From a virus: a stretch of DNA of 64,000 nt. A program made the translations under genes and the position numbers. The stretch's first letter is position 1; each line of letters begins with the position of its first letter. The stretch covers positions 1 through 64,000 of the IMG/VR virus record IMGVR_UViG_3300033978_000480, one strand, 5' to 3'. Below, piece after piece: positions 52,981 to 62,248 of this stretch. The notes beneath the pieces are model-generated. The model was not told where the DNA came from and did no database searches. It worked only from the letters and a program-made list of their open reading frames with translations.

Positions 52981-53250
52981 ATGTTGTTAGCTATAGCCGC
53001 ATTCTTTTTAGGTTTTTCAGTTAGTTTTATCGGCGTTAAATTGCGGAGCTGGTTTTTTGTACGGCGTTTTTCTGTGTTAAAAAGCGGGCGGTTTTATAGC
53101 CTGCGGCGCACCCGCGTTTTACGCTATAAAACGCGTAAACATATACCGTACCGCGGCTATTCTATTAGTTCGCGGTTTTGGCGTTCATTTGCGGCGATAG
53201 ATTATTTAGACACGCATATCGACTTAGACGAGTCAACGTTTCGGGGCTAA
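52981..53250 (+). CDS. Small basic membrane-anchored protein
   Basis: 89 residues. One N-terminal hydrophobic helix (LLAIAAFFLGFSVSFIGV) is followed by a very basic, aromatic region. It could be an inner-membrane protein with a cytoplasmic basic tail. Lysis function cannot be assigned. No ribosome site is clear, so confidence is moderate. Confidence 0.5.
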   Translation: MLLAIAAFFLGFSVSFIGVKLRSWFFVRRFSVLKSGRFYSLRRTRVLRYKTRKHIPYRGYSISSRFWRSFAAIDYLDTHIDLDESTFRG

Positions 53251-53251
53251 A

Positions 53252-53296
53252 TATGCTATTTTAGATGGCGTGACGTTTGCCTGCAGGGATAGCATA
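53252..53296 (+). repeat. Inverted repeat ahead of the collagen-like fibre gene
   Basis: TATGCTAT (53252-53259) and ATAGCATA (53289-53296) are perfect 8-base arms 29 bases apart. The right arm ends two bases before the start codon, so in RNA it could hide the ribosome site (AGGGAT). As DNA it could be an operator pair. Confidence 0.5.
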
Positions 53297-53297
53297 A

Positions 53298-55472
53298 ATG
53301 GCCAAGAAACGTATTTCAGATCTGCCCGCGAAGGGCATTCCTGATCAGAATGACTTGCTGGCCATTGTTGACCAGCAGGAAGCTCTTCCGACGACGAAAA
53401 AAACAACCGTCGGAAACTTACTCGCGGCTTTAAATATCTTAACGGTTGGTCCTACGGGGCCAACGGGACCATCTGGCGCAGCTGGCTCAGTCGGCGCAAC
53501 AGGGCAAACAGGTCCGACAGGTGTATCAGGCGCTTCGGGTGAGGTTGGCGGTAAGGGGACCACAGGTGCTACTGGTCCAACAGGTGCAACTGGCCCAACT
53601 GGTCCAGTAGGTGCAAACGGTCTTGTTGGACCTACTGGCGCTACTGGACCGACAGGCGTCGGCACAACGGGTCCTTCTGGTCCGTCTGGCCCGTCTGGCG
53701 GTAAAGGTTCAACCGGGCCTACCGGTCCAACAGGTGTAGGTACAACAGGCCCCACGGGCCCGAGCGGCGTTGGTGGTTCTACCGGCCCGACTGGTCCGAC
53801 TGGCCCACAAGGCGAGCGTGGTTTTGCCGGATCTTCTGGCTTACAAGGTTTATCCGGCCCAACTGGCTTGACAGGTCCGACCGGTCCAACTGGCGTAACA
53901 GGTCCGTCTGGTCCCGTTGGTCCGAGCGGCGTCACTGGTGCAACTGGTCCTACCGGCCCGGCTGGTCCGTCTGGTGCGCAGGGCGAAGTTGGCCCAAGCG
54001 GCACTCAAGGTATACAGGGTATACAGGGTATTCAGGGTCTTAACGGAACCCAAGGCCCGAGCGGCACACAGGGTTTGCCGGGTAGTAACGGCGCTGTTGG
54101 CGCAACTGGCCCGACCGGCGTTGGTGTTACTGGTCCGACTGGTCCGACAGGCGTAACTGGCCCTACTGGTCCGACAGCTGTTGGTGAAACAGGACCTACG
54201 GGACCAACTGGTGTAACCGGCGATACTGGACTAACAGGCCCAACCGGCCCATCTGGTTCGACTGGCCCTACAGGCCCGACTGGTGTATCTGGTGTTGGTT
54301 TTAATTTTCTAGGGCAGTGGGTAACTGCAACTGCTTATGCCGTAAACGACGTCGTTACGTTTAACGGCAGTTCGTATATTGCCATTAGTTCTGTTCCGTC
54401 GGGTTCTAACTTTTTACCGTCGGCAACGCCTACGCGTTGGGCGGAGCTAGCAATTCGCGGCGCTTCTGGTCCGAGCGGCCCAACAGGCCCGTCTGGTTCA
54501 GCTGGCCCCACTGGTCCGACAGGCGAAGTAACCACAGGCCCAACTGGACCTACTGGCCCCACCGGCCCAACCGGACCCACCGGCCCAACCGGACCCACAG
54601 GTTTAAGTGTCGTATTTCGCGGTACTGCATCTTCGTGGCCGCCGACTGGTACGATCGCTGTTGGCGATATTTGGATCGTAGGCGACGCCGCTGCCGATGA
54701 CGATGATCTTCCAGCAAACGCTGTTGCTGGAACTGGTCTTTACTGGAATGGCTCCACGTGGGTAAACATTGGCCAGATTAGAGGCGCGATCGGCGTTACA
54801 GGCCCGACCGGCCCAGTAGGAACAACAGGCGACCGCGGCCCATCTGGCCCGTCAGGTCCCACCGGCCCGACTGGTGTTAGCTTTACAGGCCCAAGCGGCC
54901 CAAGCGGTTCTGCTGGCGCAGCTGGCCCGTCTGGTCCGTCAGGGCCTTCTGGCGCTGCGGGCCCGTCTGGTCCGTCAGGCGCGCAAGGCGGAGTAGGTCC
55001 GTCTGGTCCGCAGGGTCCAAACGGTGAGCCCGGCACGCCGGGAGCTTCTGGCGCTCGCGGAACTGACGGATCAACTGGCCAGACGGGGCCAACAGGCGTT
55101 ACTGGTCCAACTGGTCCGACAGGTGTAGTAGTTACCGGACCAACCGGACCAACTGGACCAACGGGCTCATTTGCAATCGCGCAAGATATTATTAGCGTAG
55201 CCACTAATCGCACACTAACGGCGACCGACGCTGGTAAAGTAATTTGGTGCATCAACACCGTACCGATTACGCTCACAATTCCGGCTAGTGGTTTTGCTGT
55301 TGGCACTAACATCGATATCGTTCGCGGTTCTGCCGTAGTTGCAATTGTCGGTGCATCTGGCGTGTCAGTATTTGGTACGCCGGGTTTAAATCTGCGCGCG
55401 CAATATAGCTCTGGTAACTTACTGCAGCTCGCCAGCCAGTCGTGGTTGTTTGCCGGTGACACAACAATTTGA
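53298..55472 (+). CDS. Large collagen-like tail fibre protein
   Basis: 724 residues. N-terminal [14 protein letters not shown] ... [12 protein letters not shown] is the same anchor type as at 40,710. Gly-X-Y repeats (mostly GPTGPTG, GPSGPSG) cover about 51-335, 393-440 and 503-635. Between them lie a chitin-binding-like module ([17 protein letters not shown] ... TRW) and the Trp module shared with the 41,321 protein. The C-terminal 85 residues are a beta domain of the type found at the ends of many phage fibres ([14 protein letters not shown] ... [13 protein letters not shown]). Trimerisation through the collagen-like shaft is expected. Confidence 0.9.
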   Translation: MAKKRISDLPAKGIPDQNDLLAIVDQQEALPTTKKTTVGNLLAALNILTVGPTGPTGPSGAAGSVGATGQTGPTGVSGASGEVGGKGTTGATGPTGATGPTGPVGANGLVGPTGATGPTGVGTTGPSGPSGPSGGKGSTGPTGPTGVGTTGPTGPSGVGGSTGPTGPTGPQGERGFAGSSGLQGLSGPTGLTGPTGPTGVTGPSGPVGPSGVTGATGPTGPAGPSGAQGEVGPSGTQGIQGIQGIQGLNGTQGPSGTQGLPGSNGAVGATGPTGVGVTGPTGPTGVTGPTGPTAVGETGPTGPTGVTGDTGLTGPTGPSGSTGPTGPTGVSGVGFNFLGQWVTATAYAVNDVVTFNGSSYIAISSVPSGSNFLPSATPTRWAELAIRGASGPSGPTGPSGSAGPTGPTGEVTTGPTGPTGPTGPTGPTGPTGPTGLSVVFRGTASSWPPTGTIAVGDIWIVGDAAADDDDLPANAVAGTGLYWNGSTWVNIGQIRGAIGVTGPTGPVGTTGDRGPSGPSGPTGPTGVSFTGPSGPSGSAGAAGPSGPSGPSGAAGPSGPSGAQGGVGPSGPQGPNGEPGTPGASGARGTDGSTGQTGPTGVTGPTGPTGVVVTGPTGPTGPTGSFAIAQDIISVATNRTLTATDAGKVIWCINTVPITLTIPASGFAVGTNIDIVRGSAVVAIVGASGVSVFGTPGLNLRAQYSSGNLLQLASQSWLFAGDTTI

Positions 55473-55478
55473 TTTGTT

Positions 55479-56468
55479 ATGCGCGGCAAAATAGGCATAC
55501 GTTACAGCCGAATCACTGACGCTGAAACACGCAGCACTTACTTAAAAGCGCACGTGTTAATTTTGCCGTTACTTACCGGCGTTAGATTCACGCACGCGTC
55601 GGCAAATATTCTCGCACTCGCTGTTACGACAAACGCAAGATTAACGCACGCGTCTGGAAATATTCTTACGTTACCGGCCCCGGCAGGCGCGAGATTCACG
55701 CACGCGTCTGGAAATATTCTTACGCGCGGTAAGACCGGCGCAAGAATGACGTACATGGGTCAAAACATTTTGACCCGCAACACTCAAAATGCCGCAAGTA
55801 GATTGACGTACGCAACAGCTAGTATTCTTGTAAGAACGGCAGTTGCTTCAAACACCAACTTGACATATGCAACAACGAATATTCTTGTACGAGAAATATT
55901 AAGTCCCAAGCTGCGCGTGACCGATCTTACTGTTGACGTATTTACCTATACGCCCGACTTGCCGATTATTCAATTACCGTCATTTGGCATAGATACCTTA
56001 ACCTGCGAAAACCCGGCAGAAACTGTAAGAACAACATCGCTGCGTGTAGATGCGTTGGCTTTTGCCGGCTTAGCGCCAACTGTTCGCGCAACTGACTTTG
56101 GTGTAGATTTACTCGTATTCACACCAGACCTGCCGATTATCCAACTACCGGCGCTTGGTGTTGATACTTTGACGCGTGAAAACCCGGCAGCAAAGATAAA
56201 TATAACCGCGCTAAACGTAGATCTATTTGTATTTGTGACGGCGCAGCCAATTGTTGAAATCGCGTCGTTGAGCGTAGATACTTTGGCGTTTATGCCGCCA
56301 TTGCCGACTATTTCTTTGCCGTCTTTTACCGTGGAAACGCTAACCTACGAAATAGCCACACCTACTTTAAAGACTGCCGCGCTAAACATAGACGCTTTAA
56401 CGCGTGTCACACCAGCGGCAGAATCCCGCGTATCAGGACTCGTGGTCGATGTGCTTGTCATAAATTAG
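55479..56468 (+). CDS. Protein made of 18-19-residue tandem repeats
   Basis: 329 residues, repeat-built after the first 33. About six repeats follow x-A-R-x-T-H-A-S-x-N-I-L (for example [13 protein letters not shown]). They are followed by about ten of the type P-x-x-R-x-T-x-L-x-V-D-x-L-x-F. All have a period of 18-19 residues with hydrophobic positions in register, suggesting a beta-solenoid or fibrous shaft. There is no signal peptide and no cysteine pattern. I do not recognise the repeat family. It lies in the fibre cluster, so a structural or adhesive virion role is likely. Confidence 0.75.
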   Translation: MRGKIGIRYSRITDAETRSTYLKAHVLILPLLTGVRFTHASANILALAVTTNARLTHASGNILTLPAPAGARFTHASGNILTRGKTGARMTYMGQNILTRNTQNAASRLTYATASILVRTAVASNTNLTYATTNILVREILSPKLRVTDLTVDVFTYTPDLPIIQLPSFGIDTLTCENPAETVRTTSLRVDALAFAGLAPTVRATDFGVDLLVFTPDLPIIQLPALGVDTLTRENPAAKINITALNVDLFVFVTAQPIVEIASLSVDTLAFMPPLPTISLPSFTVETLTYEIATPTLKTAALNIDALTRVTPAAESRVSGLVVDVLVIN

Positions 56469-56485
56469 AAAAAATGCGGTATACT
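56455..56485 (+). promoter_or_regulatory. Possible promoter ahead of the lectin-like pair
   Basis: TTGTCA (56455-56460) and TATACT (56480-56485) are 19 bases apart, slightly too long for a good sigma70 promoter. The -35 lies in the end of the repeat gene. Weak candidate. Confidence 0.35.
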
Positions 56486-56513
56486 TGTATTCCAACCATT
56501 CGCGAGGTGTTTT

Positions 56514-57731
56514 ATGGCGCTGCTTTTTTTTGAAGGTTTTAATCGCTCGTTTGACGGCCAAGATCCTACGCCAATCTACGCCGGTAACTGGGCTTTAACT
56601 CCCGTCACGTCTGGCGGTTCAACTTATACACCTCAATTTGGGCATACGCCCACTAAAAGAACTGGCTCTGGTTCTTTGTATTTGCCGTCAAACATCGGCG
56701 CCGGCAACAGCGCGCAGTGTTATGCCGAATGGAGCATCGGCACACAAGCCAACAAAACGCTTTATTTTGGTTTTGCCGGGTACAACTTTTACACCGGTTA
56801 CGACTCTGACCCTACAGCGTCACCGTATGCCGCAACGCTTTTGCGATTTTATAGCAGCGGCGGTTCTGAGCGCTTTCGCCTCGACCTTGAAATCGACACA
56901 ACGATTGCAAACGCCCTGAACGTAAACGTTAAAAATTCTAGCGGTACAACACTGGGCTCGTTTATTTATAACGACATTTACGATAACCCTAGCTATAGCC
57001 CCGCAAGAAGTTTTGGTCGTGATAAGGTGTACAGTACAACGTATACTGACGTGTGGGGCTACTTTGAGGTAAAAATTACAACCGGCGCTACTGTAAATAA
57101 TATCGAAGTGCGTGCGAACGGTATTGCCCTTCAAACATCTTCAAGTCAAACGTTTATTTCAGTGCCGTCTTCATCGCCTACTAACGACATCGGTAAAATT
57201 CGTTTTTATGCAAATGAAACAGCCGACCAGTACATTGACGATCTTTATCTACTGGACAACGCTTCCGGATTAAATACTTGGCTAGGCCCGACCGTGCGTG
57301 TGTATAGCCCGAACCTATACACCACAAACGACGATGTCTCAACAGCAACCGATCAAGAATGGACAGCTGTTGGTACGCTTTCTCTTGGCTCTCACAATCC
57401 AGATTCAGACTACCTAACGACAAAGCTGCCGAATAAATCGCAGTTATATGTTTTAGACAGCGCTGACGGCTTGTTCTCAATGCCCGAAGAAAATACCGTG
57501 GCTGCTGTTCAGATCCGGTCTACGGCCCGCGAAACAAGTTTGCCCGCAGCGTACAAGCAAGTGTTTAAACCAAATACTGCCGGGTCAACAACGGATGTAG
57601 TCACCGTAAACACAAACGCGTACTATGAGAGCAAAGCCACGCTTTTGATAAACAATCCAGCGACAACAACAAGTTGGACGATTGCTGATTTAGAAACGGC
57701 GCATTTTGGTATCAAATCAGTTGCTCGTTAA
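56514..57731 (+). CDS. Concanavalin-like tail protein, copy 1
   Basis: 405 residues with GAGG upstream. It starts MALLFFEGFNRSF and has a jelly-roll-like first 240 residues ending DQYIDDLYLLDNASGLNTWLG (split: YIDDLYL, then GLNTWLGP), followed by a C-terminal beta domain. The protein at 57,745 shares this plan and these motifs, so the pair is a tandem duplication. It is probably a glycan-binding tail protein. Confidence 0.75.
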   Translation: MALLFFEGFNRSFDGQDPTPIYAGNWALTPVTSGGSTYTPQFGHTPTKRTGSGSLYLPSNIGAGNSAQCYAEWSIGTQANKTLYFGFAGYNFYTGYDSDPTASPYAATLLRFYSSGGSERFRLDLEIDTTIANALNVNVKNSSGTTLGSFIYNDIYDNPSYSPARSFGRDKVYSTTYTDVWGYFEVKITTGATVNNIEVRANGIALQTSSSQTFISVPSSSPTNDIGKIRFYANETADQYIDDLYLLDNASGLNTWLGPTVRVYSPNLYTTNDDVSTATDQEWTAVGTLSLGSHNPDSDYLTTKLPNKSQLYVLDSADGLFSMPEENTVAAVQIRSTARETSLPAAYKQVFKPNTAGSTTDVVTVNTNAYYESKATLLINNPATTTSWTIADLETAHFGIKSVAR

Positions 57732-57744
57732 ACACAGGTGAACT

Positions 57745-59196
57745 ATGGCGCTTATTTTCTGTGAAGGCTTTAACGAATTTCGCACCATCAACTCGGCGTA
57801 CTACCCGCAGTTAGATGAGTGGACAGTTACCGGCTCAAATCTTTTTAATAACCCTCGTTCTGGTGCATATGCGTTTGGACTTTACAGCGCAAACACTACT
57901 CAAGGTAAATTGCAGTTAGATTTGGCCGCGTTTGGCGGTCCTCACACAGGTAAAAAACTGTATGTCGGTTTTGCTGTTGATAATTTGTCCAGTTTAGGCG
58001 GCGTGGATGCGGGCACAACGGCTCCGCGGCGTTTAGTTACTTTTTTAAACGCGGCTGGCGCAGAGGTTTTGCAAATTGATGTAAAAAAAGAAGCGACAAT
58101 AACCGACCTAAACATGAAATTTACTGTGGCGCAAGCGGGTGCGCAGTTTGCCGAGTATACGCTGTCTGGTTTTTTTCCGGGTATAGAATATTTAACCGGA
58201 GGAAGTGCGCCGCAACAAGTTTTTAGAGATTATTTGTACATCGAGTTTGAAATTGATTTGGTCAATAAAACTTTTGCGTTGCGCGTTGAGGGCGTACCGA
58301 AAAACGTCACAGGCACAAGCAGTAATTTATCCAATTTCCCAACCACGATTAGCAACATTTCAACGCTTCAATTTCACGGCACGCGCGGAGTTGATACTTA
58401 TATCGATGATTTCTACGTTGCCGATTCTCTTGCGGCGAGCAGTTTGCAAGCTACGTTAAGTGTCGGCTCAAACATCGTAACTTTAAAAAATGGCGGCTCA
58501 ACACTTGGTTTAGCAGTCGGTCAAACTATTAGTTTGTCGTCTGGTAGCGCTGGCGCATTTGGTACGCCCGCCGCGCCAGATACGCTAGCTATTGCGAGTA
58601 TTAGCGACAGCACGCGTTTTGTCGTTAATGCTAACCACGTAACGGCCGGCGCTGTAACGTTTAACGTTATTGACCCGGTCGGTACAGGTTTGAACACGTG
58701 GTATGGCCCGTGCCGTGTACATACGCCCGCTTTAAATGGTGATAACTTTTTGGACAGTAACGATATATGGTCGGCCAACGGTAATACAAAACTAGACAAC
58801 AATGATTACGACGCAACCGGTTCTTATGTAGTGAGCGGCACGGTAGGCAAAAAACAGTTAATCTCTTGTTCTACGACGCCAACTAACGGCTTTGGGTCAA
58901 TTACGATCGGCGAAGAGGAATACATTGCGGCCGTGCAGTTGAACACAGTTATCCGTAAAACAAACCAAGACACAGCCATAAAGCCAATATACAAATCCGC
59001 AACAAACACGTATCATGACGTTGGTGCCGGCATCAACCTCAGCGGGACAGCAGATTTAAACTACAAAACGCGCCTGTTCGTCATTCCCAAAAACCCAGCG
59101 ACAAACGCTACGTGGGAACTCGCCGCAATTGTTGACGGGTCGTCTGCAAATGCAATTAACAATGGTTTTGGCGTTGAGCTTATAGCGCCAACTTGA
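57745..59196 (+). CDS. Concanavalin-like tail protein, copy 2
   Basis: 483 residues with AGGTGA upstream. It begins MALIFCEGFNEF, has YIDDFYVADS near 215, then an extra Gly/Ser-rich beta insert (about 230-310) absent from copy 1, then GLNTWYGPCRVHTP and a C-terminal domain like that of copy 1. Divergence between the copies suggests different glycan targets. Confidence 0.75.
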   Translation: MALIFCEGFNEFRTINSAYYPQLDEWTVTGSNLFNNPRSGAYAFGLYSANTTQGKLQLDLAAFGGPHTGKKLYVGFAVDNLSSLGGVDAGTTAPRRLVTFLNAAGAEVLQIDVKKEATITDLNMKFTVAQAGAQFAEYTLSGFFPGIEYLTGGSAPQQVFRDYLYIEFEIDLVNKTFALRVEGVPKNVTGTSSNLSNFPTTISNISTLQFHGTRGVDTYIDDFYVADSLAASSLQATLSVGSNIVTLKNGGSTLGLAVGQTISLSSGSAGAFGTPAAPDTLAIASISDSTRFVVNANHVTAGAVTFNVIDPVGTGLNTWYGPCRVHTPALNGDNFLDSNDIWSANGNTKLDNNDYDATGSYVVSGTVGKKQLISCSTTPTNGFGSITIGEEEYIAAVQLNTVIRKTNQDTAIKPIYKSATNTYHDVGAGINLSGTADLNYKTRLFVIPKNPATNATWELAAIVDGSSANAINNGFGVELIAPT

Positions 59197-59217
59197 TTTT
59201 AACTCGCCGCTATTTTT

Positions 59218-59874
59218 ATGGCTTACTTAACCACTATAAACGGTAAATTACGTATAGACTGGGCCGCGAGCACACTCATACTTTCTGAGAGTGAAAAAGA
59301 GCCGTGCTGCTGTTGTACGGCCGGTTGTGTTATAACGACTATTACGCTTATTCGCCCAATTGTTTGGCCGGGCGTGGCGCGTTGCGCAACTGGTTGGTTA
59401 AAATACGAAGATGTAAGTTCTCATCCTGCAAACTGCCGATCAAACACAGAGTGGCGTTTAATAAATTTGCCGACTTGCGAAATAGTTGCATCGGGAAAAA
59501 TTGAAAACGGTAAATTGACGGGATTAAAAGACCGCGCATGTTATCCAATGCCATACTGGGAAGGGGCAACACCATGCCCGCCCCCCGGCCCTATTACTTT
59601 TTCCAGCCTTCTGTGGCTGCCGCTCGCTTTTTTTGCTTACGCAGCAAATTTTTTGGACATTGAAACTTTAATTGCACTTCTTGGTAGTTCTATGGTTGCC
59701 CTTCATTGCGACGGTGACCTGTCATGCCGCTATGTGCTTCAATTACAAACTGCATGCAAAAAAGATGGCGAGTTGCTTTGGCCTGAGCCAAATCCGTGCG
59801 TACGACAACTACCAAATCACGGCGGCGGCGGCATTCCACGGGATGGCGGCGGCGGTGATTTCCCGGTGCCTTAA
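59218..59874 (+). CDS. Cysteine-rich protein
   Basis: 218 residues with about 15 Cys, including four in a row (PCCCCTAGC, 29-37). One hydrophobic stretch (SSLLWLPLAFFAYAANFL) at about 127-145 may be a membrane segment. The C-terminus is Gly/Pro-rich (GGGGIPRDGGGGDF). Zinc or iron-sulfur binding is possible. No recognised family. It sits directly after the lectin-like pair. Confidence 0.6.
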   Translation: MAYLTTINGKLRIDWAASTLILSESEKEPCCCCTAGCVITTITLIRPIVWPGVARCATGWLKYEDVSSHPANCRSNTEWRLINLPTCEIVASGKIENGKLTGLKDRACYPMPYWEGATPCPPPGPITFSSLLWLPLAFFAYAANFLDIETLIALLGSSMVALHCDGDLSCRYVLQLQTACKKDGELLWPEPNPCVRQLPNHGGGGIPRDGGGGDFPVP

Positions 59875-59876
59875 TC

Positions 59877-60515
59877 ATGGAAAACAATAGTGGCGAAGAT
59901 GACCGCGTTACAGTTACTCGCGATCAATTTTTTGATCTCATGCGCGGCGACCTAAAACTGCTAAGAAAACTACTGTGTTTGTGCCGGTACTTTTTATCGT
60001 GCAACATTCAAGATCAGATATTTAATGCGTTGTTGGCGCAATCTGAAATAGAATTGACTGAAAAAGTTCAGCGGTTTTTCTTGTTTTTTGCGGCAGCGGC
60101 AATTGATCCTGCGCAAAACATTGACGACATTCCCGTGAATGTTTTTTTGCCGCCATTACCCGAGCGCGAATGTTTGTTTGCGCGTAATGGTATTTTCATA
60201 GATACAAAAGCGTGTTTTCAAACTAGAGACGTGCCGTTAAATACTGTGACGCCTTTTAAATCTGTGCGTAACACATATTTTTTACTAGAGCACGCACACG
60301 AAGCGCTTGAAATGAGTTGTCAACTGCGGCTTCGGCAGTTAGCGTATTTGCAGAATAACAAACCGGATATCATTATTGAAGAAATTGACTCTGTCGCGCA
60401 TGTAATTGAAATGACTGCAGATGCGCAACTAACCGAGGCGCAAAAAATCATTTTTGAAATTGGCGGTTATGCCTACAACAAAAGCAAAATGTATGGCGAC
60501 ATGCTTGAGCACTAA
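59877..60515 (+). CDS. Hypothetical helical protein
   Basis: 212 residues, mostly helical and hydrophobic-rich (LKLLRKLLCLCRYFL; VQRFFLFFAAAAID), ending in an acidic region with helices. Starts two bases after the previous stop. Function unknown. An AT-rich hairpin follows the stop. Confidence 0.6.
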   Translation: MENNSGEDDRVTVTRDQFFDLMRGDLKLLRKLLCLCRYFLSCNIQDQIFNALLAQSEIELTEKVQRFFLFFAAAAIDPAQNIDDIPVNVFLPPLPERECLFARNGIFIDTKACFQTRDVPLNTVTPFKSVRNTYFLLEHAHEALEMSCQLRLRQLAYLQNNKPDIIIEEIDSVAHVIEMTADAQLTEAQKIIFEIGGYAYNKSKMYGDMLEH

Positions 60516-60536
60516 AACACCATTTTGTGGTGTTTT
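60514..60536 (+). terminator. Possible weak bidirectional terminator
   Basis: AAAACACCA (60514-60522) and TGGTGTTTT (60528-60536) are perfect 9-base arms around TTTTG, followed by a long A-run. As RNA it gives a short GC core with U-rich 3' arm. It overlaps the stop of the upstream gene, and the next gene begins eight bases later. Termination is unproven. Confidence 0.4.
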
Positions 60537-60543
60537 AAAAAAA

Positions 60544-61302
60544 ATGCACGCGCAGGGTTTGTTCACGCACATGCCCTTTGTCGTAAATCCCGAAATTTTA
60601 CTTTTCTCCCTCGGTTGTTCGAATCCGCATTTTCCAAGTAAAGATTGGCGAGTCGGCTATATCGACGCGCGCACACAAACATGGCGTTTGTTGGACACCG
60701 GTTTGCCGGCGGGCACAGTAGAGTGTTCCCCGACAGCCTACATAGATTTTGCAACCAACAAAATAGTCGTTTGTTTTTTGGCCAGCACGCCCGCGTGCCC
60801 GACATATTTCATGTATAAGATGGTCGGCAATTCGTGGGATTCGCTATGCGGCGCTTTCGCAGTTGGCACGCCAACCTATCACGGTTTTGTAAATAACGAA
60901 TTGTTTGTAACCAGCCGGTTTTTTCCAAATAACGATATTCACATTCGTATAGAAACTAGAACCGGGCGCATAACGCGACTTGCGGCGTTGTCGCAATACA
61001 TCCACAAAATTTCGTATGTCTCTGAGCAGCCGACAAAAATAATTGTGTCGTTGCAGAAAAAAGAGAACCCCAGACACGCTAAAGAACTGCTACTAGACAC
61101 GGCCGATTATTCTACAGTTCATGTGATTCGTCAGCGGCAACATAAGTTGTATAAAGCGTCGTTGTATGAAAACATGATACTTTACGGCAAAAAATTGCGC
61201 GGCTTTGACGAGCGGCAAATTTGTGGTAACACGTCTCGCGTGCAATTTGACCCGAGTCCGCTACATTGTCATTTAGTAAAATTACCCACGAAAAATGGCT
61301 AA
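60544..61302 (+). CDS. Hypothetical beta-rich protein
   Basis: 252 residues from ATG 60544; ATG 60571 is an alternative, and an ORF open from 60454 overlaps the upstream gene. Regularly spaced strands (VGYIDARTQTWRLLDTG; FYMYKMVGNSWDSL-like YFMYKMVGNSWDSL) suggest a beta-propeller or sandwich. No catalytic motif. Its end overlaps thymidine kinase. Confidence 0.6.
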   Translation: MHAQGLFTHMPFVVNPEILLFSLGCSNPHFPSKDWRVGYIDARTQTWRLLDTGLPAGTVECSPTAYIDFATNKIVVCFLASTPACPTYFMYKMVGNSWDSLCGAFAVGTPTYHGFVNNELFVTSRFFPNNDIHIRIETRTGRITRLAALSQYIHKISYVSEQPTKIIVSLQKKENPRHAKELLLDTADYSTVHVIRQRQHKLYKASLYENMILYGKKLRGFDERQICGNTSRVQFDPSPLHCHLVKLPTKNG

Positions 61303-61876
61303 ACTCTACTTTCGGCACGGAACCGTCAGCAGCGCCAAAACCCTGAATCTTCTTGCCGCGGCGCACAACTACCGGCAACGCGGCAAAAAGATTTTGTTAC
61401 TTAAACCAGCCGTCGACACGCGGTTTGGTTTGGGCGTAATCAAAACACGGGCTGGCTTAGAGCTAACCGCTGATATTGTCGTGGCGCCGGATGTACCGTT
61501 ATCTTTTACGGAAGAGCAGCTGGGCGCTGTTTGCGTCCTCGTTGACGAGGCGCAGTTTCTGCCTGTTTCCGCTATTGATTACCTTCACAGCGCGGTTGTG
61601 ATAAACCGGGGTATTCCGGTAATCTGTTACGGTTTACGGACGGACTTCAGAACGGTATTGTTTCCGGCGGCGAAACGCTTACTGGAACTCGCCGACAGTA
61701 TTGAAGAAATCAAAACTATTTGTCATTTTTGCTTGCGCAAAGCGATCTTTAATCTTAAGCTTCTCGACGGTAAGGCCACCCTCGCCGGTCCGTCTGTTGA
61801 ATTAGGTTGCGAAGAAAAGTATCTTCCTGTCTGCGCCGCGTGTTATGCAGAGCAACACAGAACAACCGATCACTAA
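61295..61876 (+). CDS. tdk: Thymidine kinase (TK1 type)
   Basis: 193 residues. N-terminal KLYFRHGTVSSAKT is the P-loop, with Ala where most members have Gly (SGKT). KILLLKPAVDTR, CVLVDEAQFL (about 84-93) and CYGLRTDF follow. The zinc site uses CHFC and CAAC. It phosphorylates thymidine to dTMP and pairs with the thymidylate kinase at 38,985 for salvage. Starts inside the end of the upstream gene. Confidence 0.95.
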   Translation: MAKLYFRHGTVSSAKTLNLLAAAHNYRQRGKKILLLKPAVDTRFGLGVIKTRAGLELTADIVVAPDVPLSFTEEQLGAVCVLVDEAQFLPVSAIDYLHSAVVINRGIPVICYGLRTDFRTVLFPAAKRLLELADSIEEIKTICHFCLRKAIFNLKLLDGKATLAGPSVELGCEEKYLPVCAACYAEQHRTTDH

Positions 61877-62240
61877 CGAGATCGTACAAGTAGTTGAACA
61901 ACCAGCGGCTGCGGCAAGGACGCCCGGCCCGGTTGATATTTTCGCTGCCGGCGGCGTTGTTTTCTTCGCCGCCGTGTTTTTTCTGTGGTTCTTTTTTGAA
62001 CACCTAGAAACACAGCGAATGCTAGCTGATATGCGCCGACGAGCAGAAGCCCGAAGGTTGCAAAACACGCTAATGTCTGCCGATCTCTTGGTGGTAATCG
62101 CCGAGCAAGAGCGCGCGCGGCTTTCTCGCGTGCGACTTGAAAATATTGCGGCAGCTGAAAAAGCGGCCGCGGTGTCTGCCGCTGTAGCAAACGTGCCCGA
62201 CCAGTCTTCAAAACGTCGAAGAATTTTCAAGCTCTACTAG
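61845..62240 (+). CDS. Single-pass membrane protein
   Basis: 131 residues starting within the end of thymidine kinase. One strong transmembrane helix (GGVVFFAAVFFLWFFF, about 36-51) is followed by a long charged, probably coiled-coil tail. The C-terminal end is SSKRRRIFKLY, echoed by the next gene. A spanin-like or membrane-anchoring role is possible but not shown. Confidence 0.65.
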   Translation: MQSNTEQPITNEIVQVVEQPAAAARTPGPVDIFAAGGVVFFAAVFFLWFFFEHLETQRMLADMRRRAEARRLQNTLMSADLLVVIAEQERARLSRVRLENIAAAEKAAAVSAAVANVPDQSSKRRRIFKLY

Positions 62241-62248
62241 GAGAAAAT

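Noticed and set aside
53440-55170. Short regularly spaced DNA repeats that look CRISPR-like
   Set aside because: The period is set by GPTGPTG codons within one long reading frame. There are no unique spacers of constant length and no cas genes.
53345-55498. Long minus-strand ORFs rich in Pro-Val-Gly-Pro (for example 53345-54004 and 54740-55498)
   Set aside because: They are antisense readings of the Gly-X-Y codons of the collagen-like fibre. They have no ribosome sites and oppose every other gene.
40710-59196. Possible diversity-generating retroelement in the fibre region
   Set aside because: No reverse transcriptase gene and no template/variable repeat pair with adenine-biased differences was seen.
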